Origin: Sphingomonadales bacterium | GTDB lineage: Bacteria; Pseudomonadota; Alphaproteobacteria; Sphingomonadales; Sphingomonadaceae | Direction: 5' to 3' | DNA: 11,417 nucleotides | NCBI GenBank assembly: GCA_013298745.1 | Contig: JAAFIT010000036.1 | Coordinates: 1 to 11,417, forward strand | Part shown: piece by piece, positions 1 to 6,795 of the stretch | Layout of the letters: the number at the start of each line of letters is the position of its first letter | How positions within the stretch are numbered: position 1 is the stretch's first letter | Notes under the pieces: generated by a model | Database searches by the model: none | What the model saw: the letters and a program-made list of their open reading frames with translations, nothing else | Told to the model about the DNA's origin: nothing | Translations under genes and position numbers: made by a program

Positions 1-433
1 GGTGCACGACGATCTCAATTGCCGCTGCCTGTTCGCCACCCATTATCACGAGCTGGTGCAGTTGAAGGACAAGTTGCGCAGCCTGATGCCGGTCAGCGTC
101 GCCGCCCGCGAGTGGAAGGGCGATCTGGTCTTCCTCCACGAAGTCCGGCCTGGTGCGGCGGACAAGAGCTATGGCCTCGCCGTCGCCCGCCTTGCCGGGG
201 TGCCGACGCCAGTCATCGGCCGCGCCAAGGCGGTGCTGGCGCGGCTGGAAGCCAATCGCGACCGCACCGGCGGTCTGGCAGCGGGGCTTGGCGACCTGCC
301 ACTATTCGGCGCGACCACGCCGGTTGCGGCGGGCGATCCCTTGCGGGACCGCCTCGCCGCGATGGACCCCGATGCGGTGACGCCGCGCGAGGCACTCGAT
401 CTCCTGGCCGAATTGAAGGCGATGCTCGATTAG
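1..433 (+). CDS. mutS: DNA mismatch repair protein MutS, C-terminal end (partial)
   Basis: This is the last 143 residues of MutS, the ATPase that recognises mismatches and small loops and starts repair with MutL. The gene enters from the left edge; the first whole codon is at base 2, and its GTG is an internal valine codon, not a start. FATHYHEL near the left edge is the end of the ABC-type ATPase domain with its conserved histidine. GAADKSYGLAVARLAGVP is a MutS signature just after it. The rest is the helical tail that ends the ATPase domain, with a low-complexity linker (about residues 88-112) and a short final helix typical of the MutS dimerisation tail. The TAG stop is at 431-433. The lipoprotein gene converges on it from the other strand with only 11 bases between, and a 15-base tandem duplication covers the junction. 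Identification is firm; the walker motifs and mismatch-binding domains lie outside the window. Confidence 0.96.
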   Translation, partial: VHDDLNCRCLFATHYHELVQLKDKLRSLMPVSVAAREWKGDLVFLHEVRPGAADKSYGLAVARLAGVPTPVIGRAKAVLARLEANRDRTGGLAAGLGDLPLFGATTPVAAGDPLRDRLAAMDPDAVTPREALDLLAELKAMLD

Positions 434-448
434 GCGATGCTCGGTTAA
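419..448. repeat. 15-bp tandem duplication at the mutS stop
   Basis: GCGATGCTCGATTAG (419-433) is followed directly by GCGATGCTCGGTTAA (434-448); the copies match at 13 of 15 positions. The first copy carries the last four mutS codons and its TAG stop. The second repeats those codons with a TAA stop in the same frame, and on the opposite strand it contains the TAA stop of the lipoprotein gene (445-447). The second copy runs into the perfect palindrome TCGGTTAACCGA (441-452). It may have arisen by replication slippage or as a by-product of a rearrangement at this junction. Confidence 0.75.
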
Positions 449-1176
449 CCGATATTCTTGATGTTGGGGTCGAGATAGACCGGGATCCAATAGCCACTGT
501 TTTTCCGGTCCTCGATTAACAACCCGATATTGATCGATACGGTCTCGTCCTTTGCCAGTTTGACGCCGAAACGAACAATGTCATTGCCCTTCTTGTCGAC
601 TTCGAACGGCTTGCGACCGCAGAACTGGCTGGCTTTGCCCGCCTCTGCCAGAACGGCATAACTCGAATCGGTCTTGCTATCGACTCCATTGGCATCACGA
701 ACGGGCATGAAGCGGATGCCCTCGTTGTTCTTGTTCTTCAGCTTGATGGTCACTTCGGTCCATGTGTTCATGCCGTCCGGCGCCGGGACTCCGAAATCGA
801 GATAGGTCGGATTGTAGCGCTTGGCGATATTTGCCGGTGGGGTCGGTTCCGGCGTCTCCACACCGTTAACGTCCCAATCAACCTGCCGCTCGATATGCTG
901 ATTGGCGCCGCCAAGTGTCTTGAGCATATTTGGTTTGACCGTGAACAGGATCTTGGTGCCGTTCTTCTTGCCCGTGCAAGCCACATCAGAAATCACCGCC
1001 GAGGGGCCCGCAAACATGATGACCCCCGACACCCCGCCCGGAGTCTGAGCCGTTGTCACAACGGTGCCTTGTGCATCGGTAGCGACTTTGGCCGGCATTT
1101 TTCCGCATCCGCCAAGCACAAACAGCAGAGCGGCAACAGTTGCGCGGGTCGCAGTGAGACTAGACGTGTCGATCAT
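445..1176 (-). CDS. predicted lipoprotein of unknown family, downstream partner of the TIR-TPR gene
   Basis: The product is 243 residues and I recognise no family. The start at 1176 is chosen because AGGGAGAG lies four bases upstream and the protein then begins with a lipoprotein signal: short N-region, hydrophobic TVAALLFVLGGC, and a lipobox ending at Cys24. A longer reading frame back to 1308 would bury this signal and lie inside the upstream gene. The mature part (about 220 residues) has alternating polar and beta-prone stretches, two further cysteines (in VACTGKK and QFCGRKP) that could form a periplasmic disulfide, and a C-terminal IGLLIEDRKNSGYWIPVYLD segment. It is probably anchored in a membrane facing the periplasm. 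It starts 10 bases after the TIR gene stop, and its ribosome binding site overlaps that stop, so the two should be translated from one message. Composition is odd: lines 541-600 and 901-960 are each 31/60 GC, against 43/60 at 6301-6360 and 40/60 in the TIR gene at 2521-2580. Confidence 0.8.
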   Translation of the reverse strand: MIDTSSLTATRATVAALLFVLGGCGKMPAKVATDAQGTVVTTAQTPGGVSGVIMFAGPSAVISDVACTGKKNGTKILFTVKPNMLKTLGGANQHIERQVDWDVNGVETPEPTPPANIAKRYNPTYLDFGVPAPDGMNTWTEVTIKLKNKNNEGIRFMPVRDANGVDSKTDSSYAVLAEAGKASQFCGRKPFEVDKKGNDIVRFGVKLAKDETVSINIGLLIEDRKNSGYWIPVYLDPNIKNIG

Positions 1177-1186
1177 ACGGCTCTCC

Positions 1187-3004
1187 CTATTGGCGCGGAA
1201 TGCGCCTCGCTTCGGCAACAAAGTCGAACCCCCAGCCCCCGGACAATCGGGTGCCATCAGCGGCCGGAACAATGTCCGGTGGGGCTTGGCCAATGCGAAG
1301 CGCAGCAAGAATGCTGCAGAAAAGTGCCAATTCGTCGTTTTTCAGGCGCTGACGATCGTCCGCGCAATCGCCGTTGGTCAACGCCAACTGGTCCGCCGGA
1401 GGTCGCGCCGCGGGAGGCATATCGAGCCAGGCGCGCAACCGCATAAGGTCAAAGATACGCACCTGTGCGGCGCGTTTGAGGTTTTCAGGATCATCCGCCG
1501 ACAGGCGGCGCATAGCCCCCTGCCCGGCCGCCAGCGGTTCCAGCGCCTGTTCCGGTTTGCCTTCGGCCAGCGCAATGCGCGCCATCGCCAGATCGTTCGT
1601 CGCGCGATCAGCAGCCAGCAAGCGGTTCCGGGGATCCTTGGCAAACAGCCCGTCGAGCAACGCGCGCTGCCGTTTACGGCTGTCACGTGCGCCGGCATAA
1701 TTGCCCCGCAACCGCTGCGTATCGCCCAGCCAGGCTTCGGTATCGGCGATTGACGAAAGCACATCGGCGTCGCCCGGCTGCGATTGCCTGGCCTGCTCGA
1801 ACGCTGCGAGCGACGCACGGAAATGCTGTTCAGCCCCGGCGAGGTCGAGATGCGTGCGCAGCGCGAAAGCGCCAAGGTTGCTTTCGGCATAACCCAATTC
1901 TATCAACCATGCGGCATTTCCAGGCTGCTGTGCCACAAGTTGCCCTGCAAGTTTGTGATACGCTGCAAATCCCGCTTCGGCGCGGCGGGCGTCCGCCAAT
2001 CGCCAATTGATCATCCCGTCATAATATTCGCTTTGGGCATGATCGAAGATACGTTGCGGATCATCGGGTGCCGCCGCCAGCCGCGCCGCGGTGGTGCGGC
2101 GTGCTTCGGCGATCTGCGCCTGCGCCTCCTTCAGATCACCGCGCTGTTCGGCATCGTCCCCCAGCGCGAGCCGCAGCTTGGCGAGTTGTTGCAGCTCGCT
2201 GTCACTCAGCCCGGCCAGATCGCGGCCGCGAAAGCTTTCCATTACCCCGCGATTGACCTCGGCGAGCATGCCGACATTGCCGTAACGCTTGAGGTTCGAC
2301 CGCATCTCATCGAGCATATAGCCACTCATCGCACCGGCGCGGGCGCTTTGGCGATCGGCATCCTCGCGCGATCGCAGTGCCATGATGGCAAGCGCGGCAA
2401 CGATGGCGATGACCAGCAGGGCAGCAACGGCGGCGGCCGCAAGCTGGCGCAGGCGGCGCTGCGCATCGCGCTGGACAAGATCGCCCAACCCGACACCGGC
2501 CATCACCGCGACAAGCTTAAGCACCCCCAGCCGCATGCCATCGCCATGCGGGCGAAAATCGGCAGCGAGCGGCTGCAAAAGCGCGCCAGTGCCGTCAGCA
2601 TGCAGCAAATCGGGGTGAAAGGCCGTTTCCGGCGTGCCCTCGATCAACGCCGCCAGGATGGCCCCATCGCCATGCGCCGCGCGAAACATGCCGATTTCGC
2701 GCCCCACCCAGTCGGAGGCCGCCGATTTCGGCGAGCACAGGACCACCAGAAAAGCCGATTGCCGGACTGCATCATTGACGGCGGTCTTGATATCCGGTGC
2801 GACGGTCATTTCGTCGAGATCGCGGAACAGCGGCTTCAGGCGGCGGGTCGCAGCGTTCCAGGCGCCCGTTGTAGGGTGCAGCCGGCTGGGCAGCCGATAG
2901 GCTTCCAGCGCGCGGTGGATGCGATGGGCGGCGGCCGTATCGGCGCGGCTGTAGCTTATGAAGGCGCCGTAGCGCGGTTCGCGCGCAGCTGCGTCCGGCT
3001 CCAT
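1187..3004 (-). CDS. membrane-anchored TIR domain protein with periplasmic TPR-like repeats
   Basis: The product is 605 residues. Residues 11-107 form a TIR domain: YGAFISYSRAD (12-22, first strand and box 1), RDLDEMTVAPDI (61-72, BB-loop/box 2), and FLVVLCSPKSAASDWVGREI (85-104). Glu103 sits where the catalytic glutamate of NAD-cleaving TIR domains is found, so NADase activity is possible but unproven. A single membrane helix spans about 188-210, preceded by RRLR, which places the TIR domain in the cytoplasm and the rest in the periplasm. After it, YMLDEMRSNLKRYGNVGMLAEV (229-250) resembles the helical linker seen in other bacterial TIR-TPR proteins, then degenerate TPR-like helical repeats run to about 560. 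ATG at 3004 was chosen over TTG at 3037: it has GGGGGGG three bases upstream and places the TIR domain at the very N-terminus. It forms an operon with the lipoprotein gene. Known TIR proteins act in NAD-depletion defence or signalling; which applies here cannot be told. Confidence 0.88.
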   Translation of the reverse strand: MEPDAAAREPRYGAFISYSRADTAAAHRIHRALEAYRLPSRLHPTTGAWNAATRRLKPLFRDLDEMTVAPDIKTAVNDAVRQSAFLVVLCSPKSAASDWVGREIGMFRAAHGDGAILAALIEGTPETAFHPDLLHADGTGALLQPLAADFRPHGDGMRLGVLKLVAVMAGVGLGDLVQRDAQRRLRQLAAAAVAALLVIAIVAALAIMALRSREDADRQSARAGAMSGYMLDEMRSNLKRYGNVGMLAEVNRGVMESFRGRDLAGLSDSELQQLAKLRLALGDDAEQRGDLKEAQAQIAEARRTTAARLAAAPDDPQRIFDHAQSEYYDGMINWRLADARRAEAGFAAYHKLAGQLVAQQPGNAAWLIELGYAESNLGAFALRTHLDLAGAEQHFRASLAAFEQARQSQPGDADVLSSIADTEAWLGDTQRLRGNYAGARDSRKRQRALLDGLFAKDPRNRLLAADRATNDLAMARIALAEGKPEQALEPLAAGQGAMRRLSADDPENLKRAAQVRIFDLMRLRAWLDMPPAARPPADQLALTNGDCADDRQRLKNDELALFCSILAALRIGQAPPDIVPAADGTRLSGGWGFDFVAEARRIPRQ

Positions 3005-3026
3005 ATACCCCCCCAAAGCGCCTGCC

Positions 3027-3045
3027 GCCTTTGGCAAGGCTTTTT
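3027..3045 (+). terminator. small hairpin plus T-run, plus-strand terminator-like
   Basis: GCCTT (3027-3031), loop TGGC, AAGGC (3036-3040) is followed at once by TTTTT (3041-3045). It has the form of an intrinsic terminator read on the plus strand, but the stem is only 5 bp and no plus-strand gene lies upstream. It would stop antisense transcription coming out of the TIR gene before pgmG. On the minus strand the same bases form the A/T-rich start of the TIR promoter region. Confidence 0.3.
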
Positions 3046-3072
3046 ATACGAGGGTTAACCGGTTTCGGCCAG
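3043..3072 (-). promoter_or_regulatory. candidate promoter of the TIR-lipoprotein operon
   Basis: On the minus strand TATAAA (3048-3043) is a good -10 element in an otherwise GC-rich gap between pgmG and the TIR gene. Eighteen bases upstream is CTGGCC (3072-3067), a poor -35 with three of six consensus matches. The leader would be about 30 bases to the ATG at 3004. The GGTTAACCG element (3053-3061) falls in the spacer and, being an 8-bp palindrome extended by a G, could be an operator. The call rests mainly on the -10. Confidence 0.35.
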
Positions 3073-3098
3073 CGCTCATCCAGCGTCGCAAGCGCGCC

Positions 3099-4484
3099 TC
3101 AATGGCCGACCACCGCCACCGGCGCGACTCCCGAGGCAGCGAGCGCGGCATTGAGTTCGCCCTGCAGTCGTTCGAGCCCCGCCTGGTCGCGGGCTTCGAC
3201 ACGCGCCACCAGCACATCCTGGGTGTTGGAGGCGCGCAGCAGCCACCAGCCTTCAGGTGTCGTCACCCGCGCGCCATCGGTTTCGTTGACCGTCGCGCCG
3301 GCCGCCTTCAGCCGCGCCAGCACTTCGGCAACAACGGCAAACTTGCGATCCTCGCTCGATTGAAAACGCAATTCCGGGGTGTTGACCATCACCGGCATAG
3401 CGTCCTTCAACGCCGTCAACGAGCCACCCAATTGCGCCACGGTGCGGATCAGGCGCACGGCGGCGTAGATGCCATCATCAAAGCCATACCATTGGTGCTT
3501 GAAGAAGATGTGGCCACTCATTTCGCCGGCGAGCGGCGAATCGACTTCCTTCATCTTGGCCTTGATCAGGCTGTGGCCGGTTTTCCACATCAGCGGCGTG
3601 CCGCCCAATTCGGCGATGCGATCATAAAGCGCCTGGCTGGCCTTCACATCGGCGATGATGGTGCCGCCGGGCACCGCCTGCAACACCGGCTCGGCGAGGA
3701 TGCCGAGCAGTTGATCGCCCCAGACCACCCGGCCCTGGCCATCGACGGCGCCGAGCCGATCGGCATCGCCATCAAAGGCGACGCCGAAATCACAGCCTTT
3801 TTCCAGAACAACGCGCTTCAGATCGACGAGGTTTTTCTCCTCGGTCGGATCGGGGTGATGGTTGGGAAAGCGGCCATCGATGTCGGCGAACAGCACATGA
3901 TGGGTGCCGGGCAGCCGCTTGACGAGCTTTTCGACCACCGGGCCGGCGACGCCATTGCCGCAATCCCAGGCGATGGTGAACGGCGTGTCGGCATCGAAAT
4001 CCTGCAGCAACCGGTCGACATAGCGGTCCATGATGTCGACCTTGCTGCTGCCTCCGTTGCCAGTATCCCAATCGCCGGCGGCGGCCATTTCGCCGAGCGT
4101 TCGGATATCGTCGCCAAAGAACGGCCGGTCGGCCAGCAGCATCTTGAAGCCATTGTACGCTGGCGGATTGTGGCTGCCGGTGATCATCACCCCAGCGTCG
4201 CAGCCGAGCTCATAAACCGAATAATAAAGCATCGGCGTCGGGCCGACGCCGATGCGAACGGCATCGACTCCGGCGGCGTTCAACCCGGCGACCAGTTCCG
4301 CCTCGAACCCCGGTGACGATTCGCGGCCATCATAGCCCACCGCAACACGGCTACCCCCTGCGCGGCGCACGATCGTGCCAAAGCTGCGCCCGATGGCGCG
4401 CGCATCGGCGTCGGTCAGAGTGTCGCCGACAAGGCCGCGGATATCATATTCACGAAGGGAGGTCGGGTGAAACGCATGCGCCAC
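3099..4484 (-). CDS. pgmG: phosphoglucomutase/phosphomannomutase
   Basis: This 461-residue enzyme interconverts hexose 1- and 6-phosphates, feeding sugar-nucleotide synthesis for exopolysaccharide and lipopolysaccharide. It is a full-length alpha-D-phosphohexomutase of the AlgC/ManB/PgmG type. Visible motifs in order: REYDIRG (11-17); the active-site loop [13 protein letters not shown] (102-114) with phosphoserine Ser104; the metal loop DGDADR (238-243) with Asp238, Asp240 and Asp242; the sugar-specificity loop GEMSGH (320-325); and the phosphate-binding loop RASNTQ (417-422). No catalytic residue is missing. The start is GTG at 4484, with AAGGA about 10 bases upstream and the family's normal N-terminus. 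It lies on the same strand as the J-domain gene, 111 bases downstream, and no clear promoter was seen in that gap, so it may be co-transcribed with mipZ and the J-protein or have its own promoter. The symbol follows the dual-specificity enzyme of gellan-producing Sphingomonas; manB or algC would be equally fair by motif. Confidence 0.95.
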   Translation of the reverse strand: MAHAFHPTSLREYDIRGLVGDTLTDADARAIGRSFGTIVRRAGGSRVAVGYDGRESSPGFEAELVAGLNAAGVDAVRIGVGPTPMLYYSVYELGCDAGVMITGSHNPPAYNGFKMLLADRPFFGDDIRTLGEMAAAGDWDTGNGGSSKVDIMDRYVDRLLQDFDADTPFTIAWDCGNGVAGPVVEKLVKRLPGTHHVLFADIDGRFPNHHPDPTEEKNLVDLKRVVLEKGCDFGVAFDGDADRLGAVDGQGRVVWGDQLLGILAEPVLQAVPGGTIIADVKASQALYDRIAELGGTPLMWKTGHSLIKAKMKEVDSPLAGEMSGHIFFKHQWYGFDDGIYAAVRLIRTVAQLGGSLTALKDAMPVMVNTPELRFQSSEDRKFAVVAEVLARLKAAGATVNETDGARVTTPEGWWLLRASNTQDVLVARVEARDQAGLERLQGELNAALAASGVAPVAVVGH

Positions 4485-4595
4485 GCTGGGAATGTCCTTG
4501 TGGTTTCGATATTGTCGGAACAGGCGACCAACCCCGCCGCAGCGCGTTAGCGCGACGTCACCGGCTTTGCCAAGCGTCGATCCGCGCCAAACGCC

Positions 4596-4976
4596 TCAGC
4601 GAGCCAGGCGCGCCAGCAGCAGGTCGCGCGCTTCGGTCACGGCGCGCGCTGCGGCATCGCTGCCGCCGGCATCGGGATGGGCATTGCTGATGGCGATGCG
4701 CCACGCCGTCTGGATCGCAGCAGCATCGGCGTCTTCGGCGACGCCGAGCAGCCGCCGCGCGCGCACAGCGGGATCGGCCGGGCGCTTGAATTGCCACCAA
4801 CCCCAGGCCGCGGCGCCGGCCGGCGCTGCCGCCAGCAGATGCCCGGTTTCGAGCATGCGGATGGCGATCAACCCGCCGGCACCGGTGCCGACAAGCCGCA
4901 CCAGATTGGGCAGTAGTTCGCCGCGCTTGTGCAACCACCACGCCAGCGCCGCCGCCAGAACCAGCGCTATGCCCAT
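4596..4976 (-). CDS. small membrane-anchored J-domain protein (DnaJ-like co-chaperone)
   Basis: The product is 126 residues. The N-terminal half is membrane-embedded: hydrophobic stretches at about 2-15, 27-41 and 46-61, with short loops. The C-terminal half (about 70-126) is a J-domain: RARRLLGVAEDADAAAIQTA, then the invariant HPD tripeptide at 100-102 in NAHPDAGGS, then the third helix ARAVTEARDLLLARLAR. HPD is the contact that stimulates DnaK ATPase, so the protein probably recruits DnaK to the inner membrane, like DjlA or the TIM14/Pam18 group. There is no zinc-finger or substrate-binding domain, so it belongs to the type III J-proteins. Its ATG shares one base with the mipZ stop (TGATG at 4978-4974 on the minus strand), so its translation is coupled to mipZ. 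The clients are unknown; coupling to MipZ hints at an envelope or division role, but that is inference. Confidence 0.85.
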   Translation of the reverse strand: MGIALVLAAALAWWLHKRGELLPNLVRLVGTGAGGLIAIRMLETGHLLAAAPAGAAAWGWWQFKRPADPAVRARRLLGVAEDADAAAIQTAWRIAISNAHPDAGGSDAAARAVTEARDLLLARLAR

Positions 4977-5773
4977 CAGGCCGCAAGCCGCGCCGGATCC
5001 CAGCCGGGCAGATTGAGCGCCGCGATCAGCGCGCGCAATTCGGTGCGGGCGGCGACATGGCTCATGCTGAAATCCTCCAGCGCCGAACGATCGAGCAGCG
5101 TCAGCCCGCGCGGAAAAAACTCGCGATAGATGACGCGTTCCGACAGGCCGCCGACGACGCGAAAGCCGACGCGGCCCGACAGTGCGTCGAGCGCCGCGCC
5201 AACTCGCTTGCGGTTGCGCGCCTCAAGGCTCGACAGACGATTGCGCAACACCACCCAATCAACAGCAACGCCATCGGCCTTGGCGCGGGCGCGGCGGGCA
5301 TCCCAGATCAGTTCGGCGTAAAAACTCGGCCGTTTGACGGCAAAGGTTTCAGGATCGACCTGTCCGATCAGATCGAAATCGACAAAGCTGTCGTTGATCG
5401 GCGTGACGATGGTATCCGCCCGCGCCAATGCCGCGCGGCCCAGCGCCGAATCGCGTCCCGGCGTGTCGATGACGAGGAAATCGAGGCCGCGGGCCTGTTC
5501 GATGCGCAGCGCCAGCGTGTCGATGTCGCCCTCGCCATCCGGGATCACCGCGCAATCGGGGGTCGGCAGTTCAAGACCGCGCTTGGCGGCAAATGCCACG
5601 CGATTTTCGAGATAGCGCGCCACGGTGCGCTGGCGCGAATCAAGGTCGAGCATCGCAACGCGAAACCCGGCATGCGCCAGCGCCACAGCGATATGGACGC
5701 CGGTCGTGGATTTCCCCGAACCGCCCTTTTCATTGCCGAGCACGATGATATGCGCCCGCTTGTCGTTCGTCAT
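4976..5773 (-). CDS. mipZ: division-site positioning ATPase MipZ
   Basis: This 265-residue protein belongs to the ParA/MinD superfamily. In Caulobacter MipZ forms a bipolar gradient with ParB at the origins and blocks FtsZ assembly away from midcell. Motifs: deviant Walker A GNEKGGSGKST (13-23) with both lysines (Lys16, Lys21); switch I DLDSRQRT (43-50); Walker B/switch II LVIDTPGRDS (100-109); and the MipZ-specific PINDSFVDFDLIGQVDPET (125-143). The C-terminal VDWVVLRNRLSSLEARNRKR and SERVIYREFFPRGLTLLD stretches match Caulobacter MipZ closely and are absent from ordinary plasmid or chromosomal ParA. The start at 5773 gives the family N-terminus MTNDKRAHIIVLGNEKGG and has CAGGG five bases upstream; the in-frame extension to 5890 runs into panC's leader. 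Downstream it shares its stop with the J-domain gene. panC is divergent on the other side. No parB is visible next to it, as expected for MipZ. Confidence 0.95.
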   Translation of the reverse strand: MTNDKRAHIIVLGNEKGGSGKSTTGVHIAVALAHAGFRVAMLDLDSRQRTVARYLENRVAFAAKRGLELPTPDCAVIPDGEGDIDTLALRIEQARGLDFLVIDTPGRDSALGRAALARADTIVTPINDSFVDFDLIGQVDPETFAVKRPSFYAELIWDARRARAKADGVAVDWVVLRNRLSSLEARNRKRVGAALDALSGRVGFRVVGGLSERVIYREFFPRGLTLLDRSALEDFSMSHVAARTELRALIAALNLPGWDPARLAA

Positions 5774-5904
5774 GCCTGCCCTGTTCAATCTTTCGTTGTT
5801 CGATCGTGTCTTTGGCAGACCCAGCCCGGGGCCACTGCAAAAACATTGCCAATGCCAGCGGTTTCGCACACAGCGCGGCGCCTGTGTCAACCGGAAGGCG
5901 TATC
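5774..5904. promoter_or_regulatory. divergent mipZ/panC promoter region
   Basis: This 131-base gap holds the 5' signals for both genes. Minus strand: a perfect TTGACA (5890-5885) could be the -35 of mipZ, but no good -10 follows at 16-18 bases, and it lies close to the panC start. Plus strand: GGAAGG (5893-5898), seven bases before the ATG at 5905, is a strong ribosome binding site for panC; no convincing panC -35/-10 pair was found. An A-run (5838-5842) is the only AT-rich spot in the middle. No riboswitch-like structure was recognised. Confidence 0.4.
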
Positions 5905-6753
5905 ATGCCGGACAAACTCCAGATCGTTCGAACCCCTGCAGCGCTGACGGCCGCCATGGAACGCTGGAAGCGCGCCGGGCATAGGGTCGCCTTTGTGCCG
6001 ACCATGGGGGCACTGCACGCCGGGCATTTGGCGCTTGTCACCGAAGGCTTGCGCCATACCGACAAGGTTGCGGCATCGATCTTCGTCAACCCCAAACAGT
6101 TCGGGCCGACCGAAGACCTAGATCGCTATCCGCGCGATGAAGCCGGCGATGCCGCCAAGCTCGCCGCTGCCGGATGCGAGCTGCTCTACGCCCCAACGGT
6201 CGCCACCATGTATCCGCCGGGCTTTGCCAGTTATGTCCGCGTTGCCGCACTCCCCGATCTGCTCTGCGGCGCGGCGCGGCCGGGGCATTTCGATGGTGTG
6301 GCGACGGTCGTATCGAAGCTGCTCGCCGCCGCGCGCGCCGATGTCGCGGTGTTCGGCGAAAAGGACTGGCAGCAACTCGCCATCATCCGCCGCATGGCCG
6401 AGGATCTCGATCTGGGCACCACCATCGTCGGTTGCGGCATCGTCCGCGATGACGATGGCCTCGCGCTGTCGTCGCGCAACCTCTACCTGACGCCCGACGA
6501 ACGCCGCCGCGCCGTCGCGCTGCCCCAGGCGCTGATGCGTGCCCGCGAAGCGCTGCAGGCCGGCGGCGATGTCGCGCCTGCCCTCGCCGCGGCCGAGCGC
6601 AAGATCGCCGCCGCCGGCTTTGCCCGCATCGATTATTGCGAACTTGTCGATGGCGAACGGCTCACCCCGCTGCGAGCCGTGACGCCTGGCGCCCGGATCA
6701 TGGCCGCTGCGGTAATGGGCTCGACCCGGCTGATCGACAATCTGGCGGTTTAG
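5905..6753 (+). CDS. panC: pantothenate synthetase (pantoate--beta-alanine ligase)
   Basis: PanC joins pantoate and beta-alanine using ATP, the last step of pantothenate (vitamin B5) synthesis, in the cytoplasm. The 282-residue product has the normal family length. Motifs: FVPTMGALHAGHL (30-42) with the nucleotide-binding HxGH (His38, His41); SIFVNPKQFGPTEDLDRYPR; the GHFDGVATVVSKL active-site stretch; FGEKDWQQLAIIRRM; and the KMSKS-like LSSRNLYL before the small C-terminal domain, which ends in AAAVMGSTRLIDNL. The ATG at 5905 is supported by GGAAGG seven bases upstream and by the usual N-terminus; an upstream ATG at 5806 would reach far into the mipZ control region. It stands alone on the plus strand, divergent from mipZ and convergent with the secreted-protein gene; no panB or panD is beside it. 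All catalytic motifs look intact. Confidence 0.97.
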   Translation: MPDKLQIVRTPAALTAAMERWKRAGHRVAFVPTMGALHAGHLALVTEGLRHTDKVAASIFVNPKQFGPTEDLDRYPRDEAGDAAKLAAAGCELLYAPTVATMYPPGFASYVRVAALPDLLCGAARPGHFDGVATVVSKLLAAARADVAVFGEKDWQQLAIIRRMAEDLDLGTTIVGCGIVRDDDGLALSSRNLYLTPDERRRAVALPQALMRAREALQAGGDVAPALAAAERKIAAAGFARIDYCELVDGERLTPLRAVTPGARIMAAAVMGSTRLIDNLAV

Positions 6754-6772
6754 GAAGCGCCTCCAGCGCTTC
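6754..6772. terminator. hairpin in the panC convergent gap
   Basis: GAAGCGC (6754-6760) and GCGCTTC (6766-6772) form a perfect 7-bp stem with a 5-base loop directly after the panC stop and 24 bases beyond the stop of the facing gene. There is no T-run on either side, so it is a weak or Rho-assisted terminator, or an mRNA 3'-end stabiliser, possibly serving both strands. Confidence 0.45.
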
Positions 6773-6795
6773 AACTCGATCGTATTCGGGGCGTG

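Noticed and set aside
2..4. GTG at the window edge as the start of a short gene
   Set aside because: The frame is the interior of mutS, starting within its ATPase domain.
1177..1308. N-terminal extension of the lipoprotein back to 1308
   Set aside because: It would overlap the TIR coding region, bury the signal peptide and ignore the good ribosome binding site before 1176.
1784..3058. A 424-codon open frame on the plus strand opposite the TIR gene
   Set aside because: It is the antisense shadow of a GC-rich gene: no recognisable domain, no ribosome binding site, and the minus strand encodes a clear TIR-TPR protein over the same bases.
445..3061. Composite transposon or genomic island proper
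   Set aside because: Despite the 9-bp flanking repeat there is no transposase, integrase, terminal inverted repeat or tRNA, and the TIR gene has native-like GC.
3102..4316. A 404-codon plus-strand frame opposite pgmG
   Set aside because: Composition (many His, Gln, Arg, Ile) is that of reversed codons, and the opposite strand encodes an intact phosphohexomutase.
4976..5773. ParA of a plasmid or mobile element
   Set aside because: The PINDSFVDFD and RVIYREFFPRGLTLLD stretches are specific to MipZ, no parB or parS is nearby, and the neighbours are chromosomal housekeeping genes.
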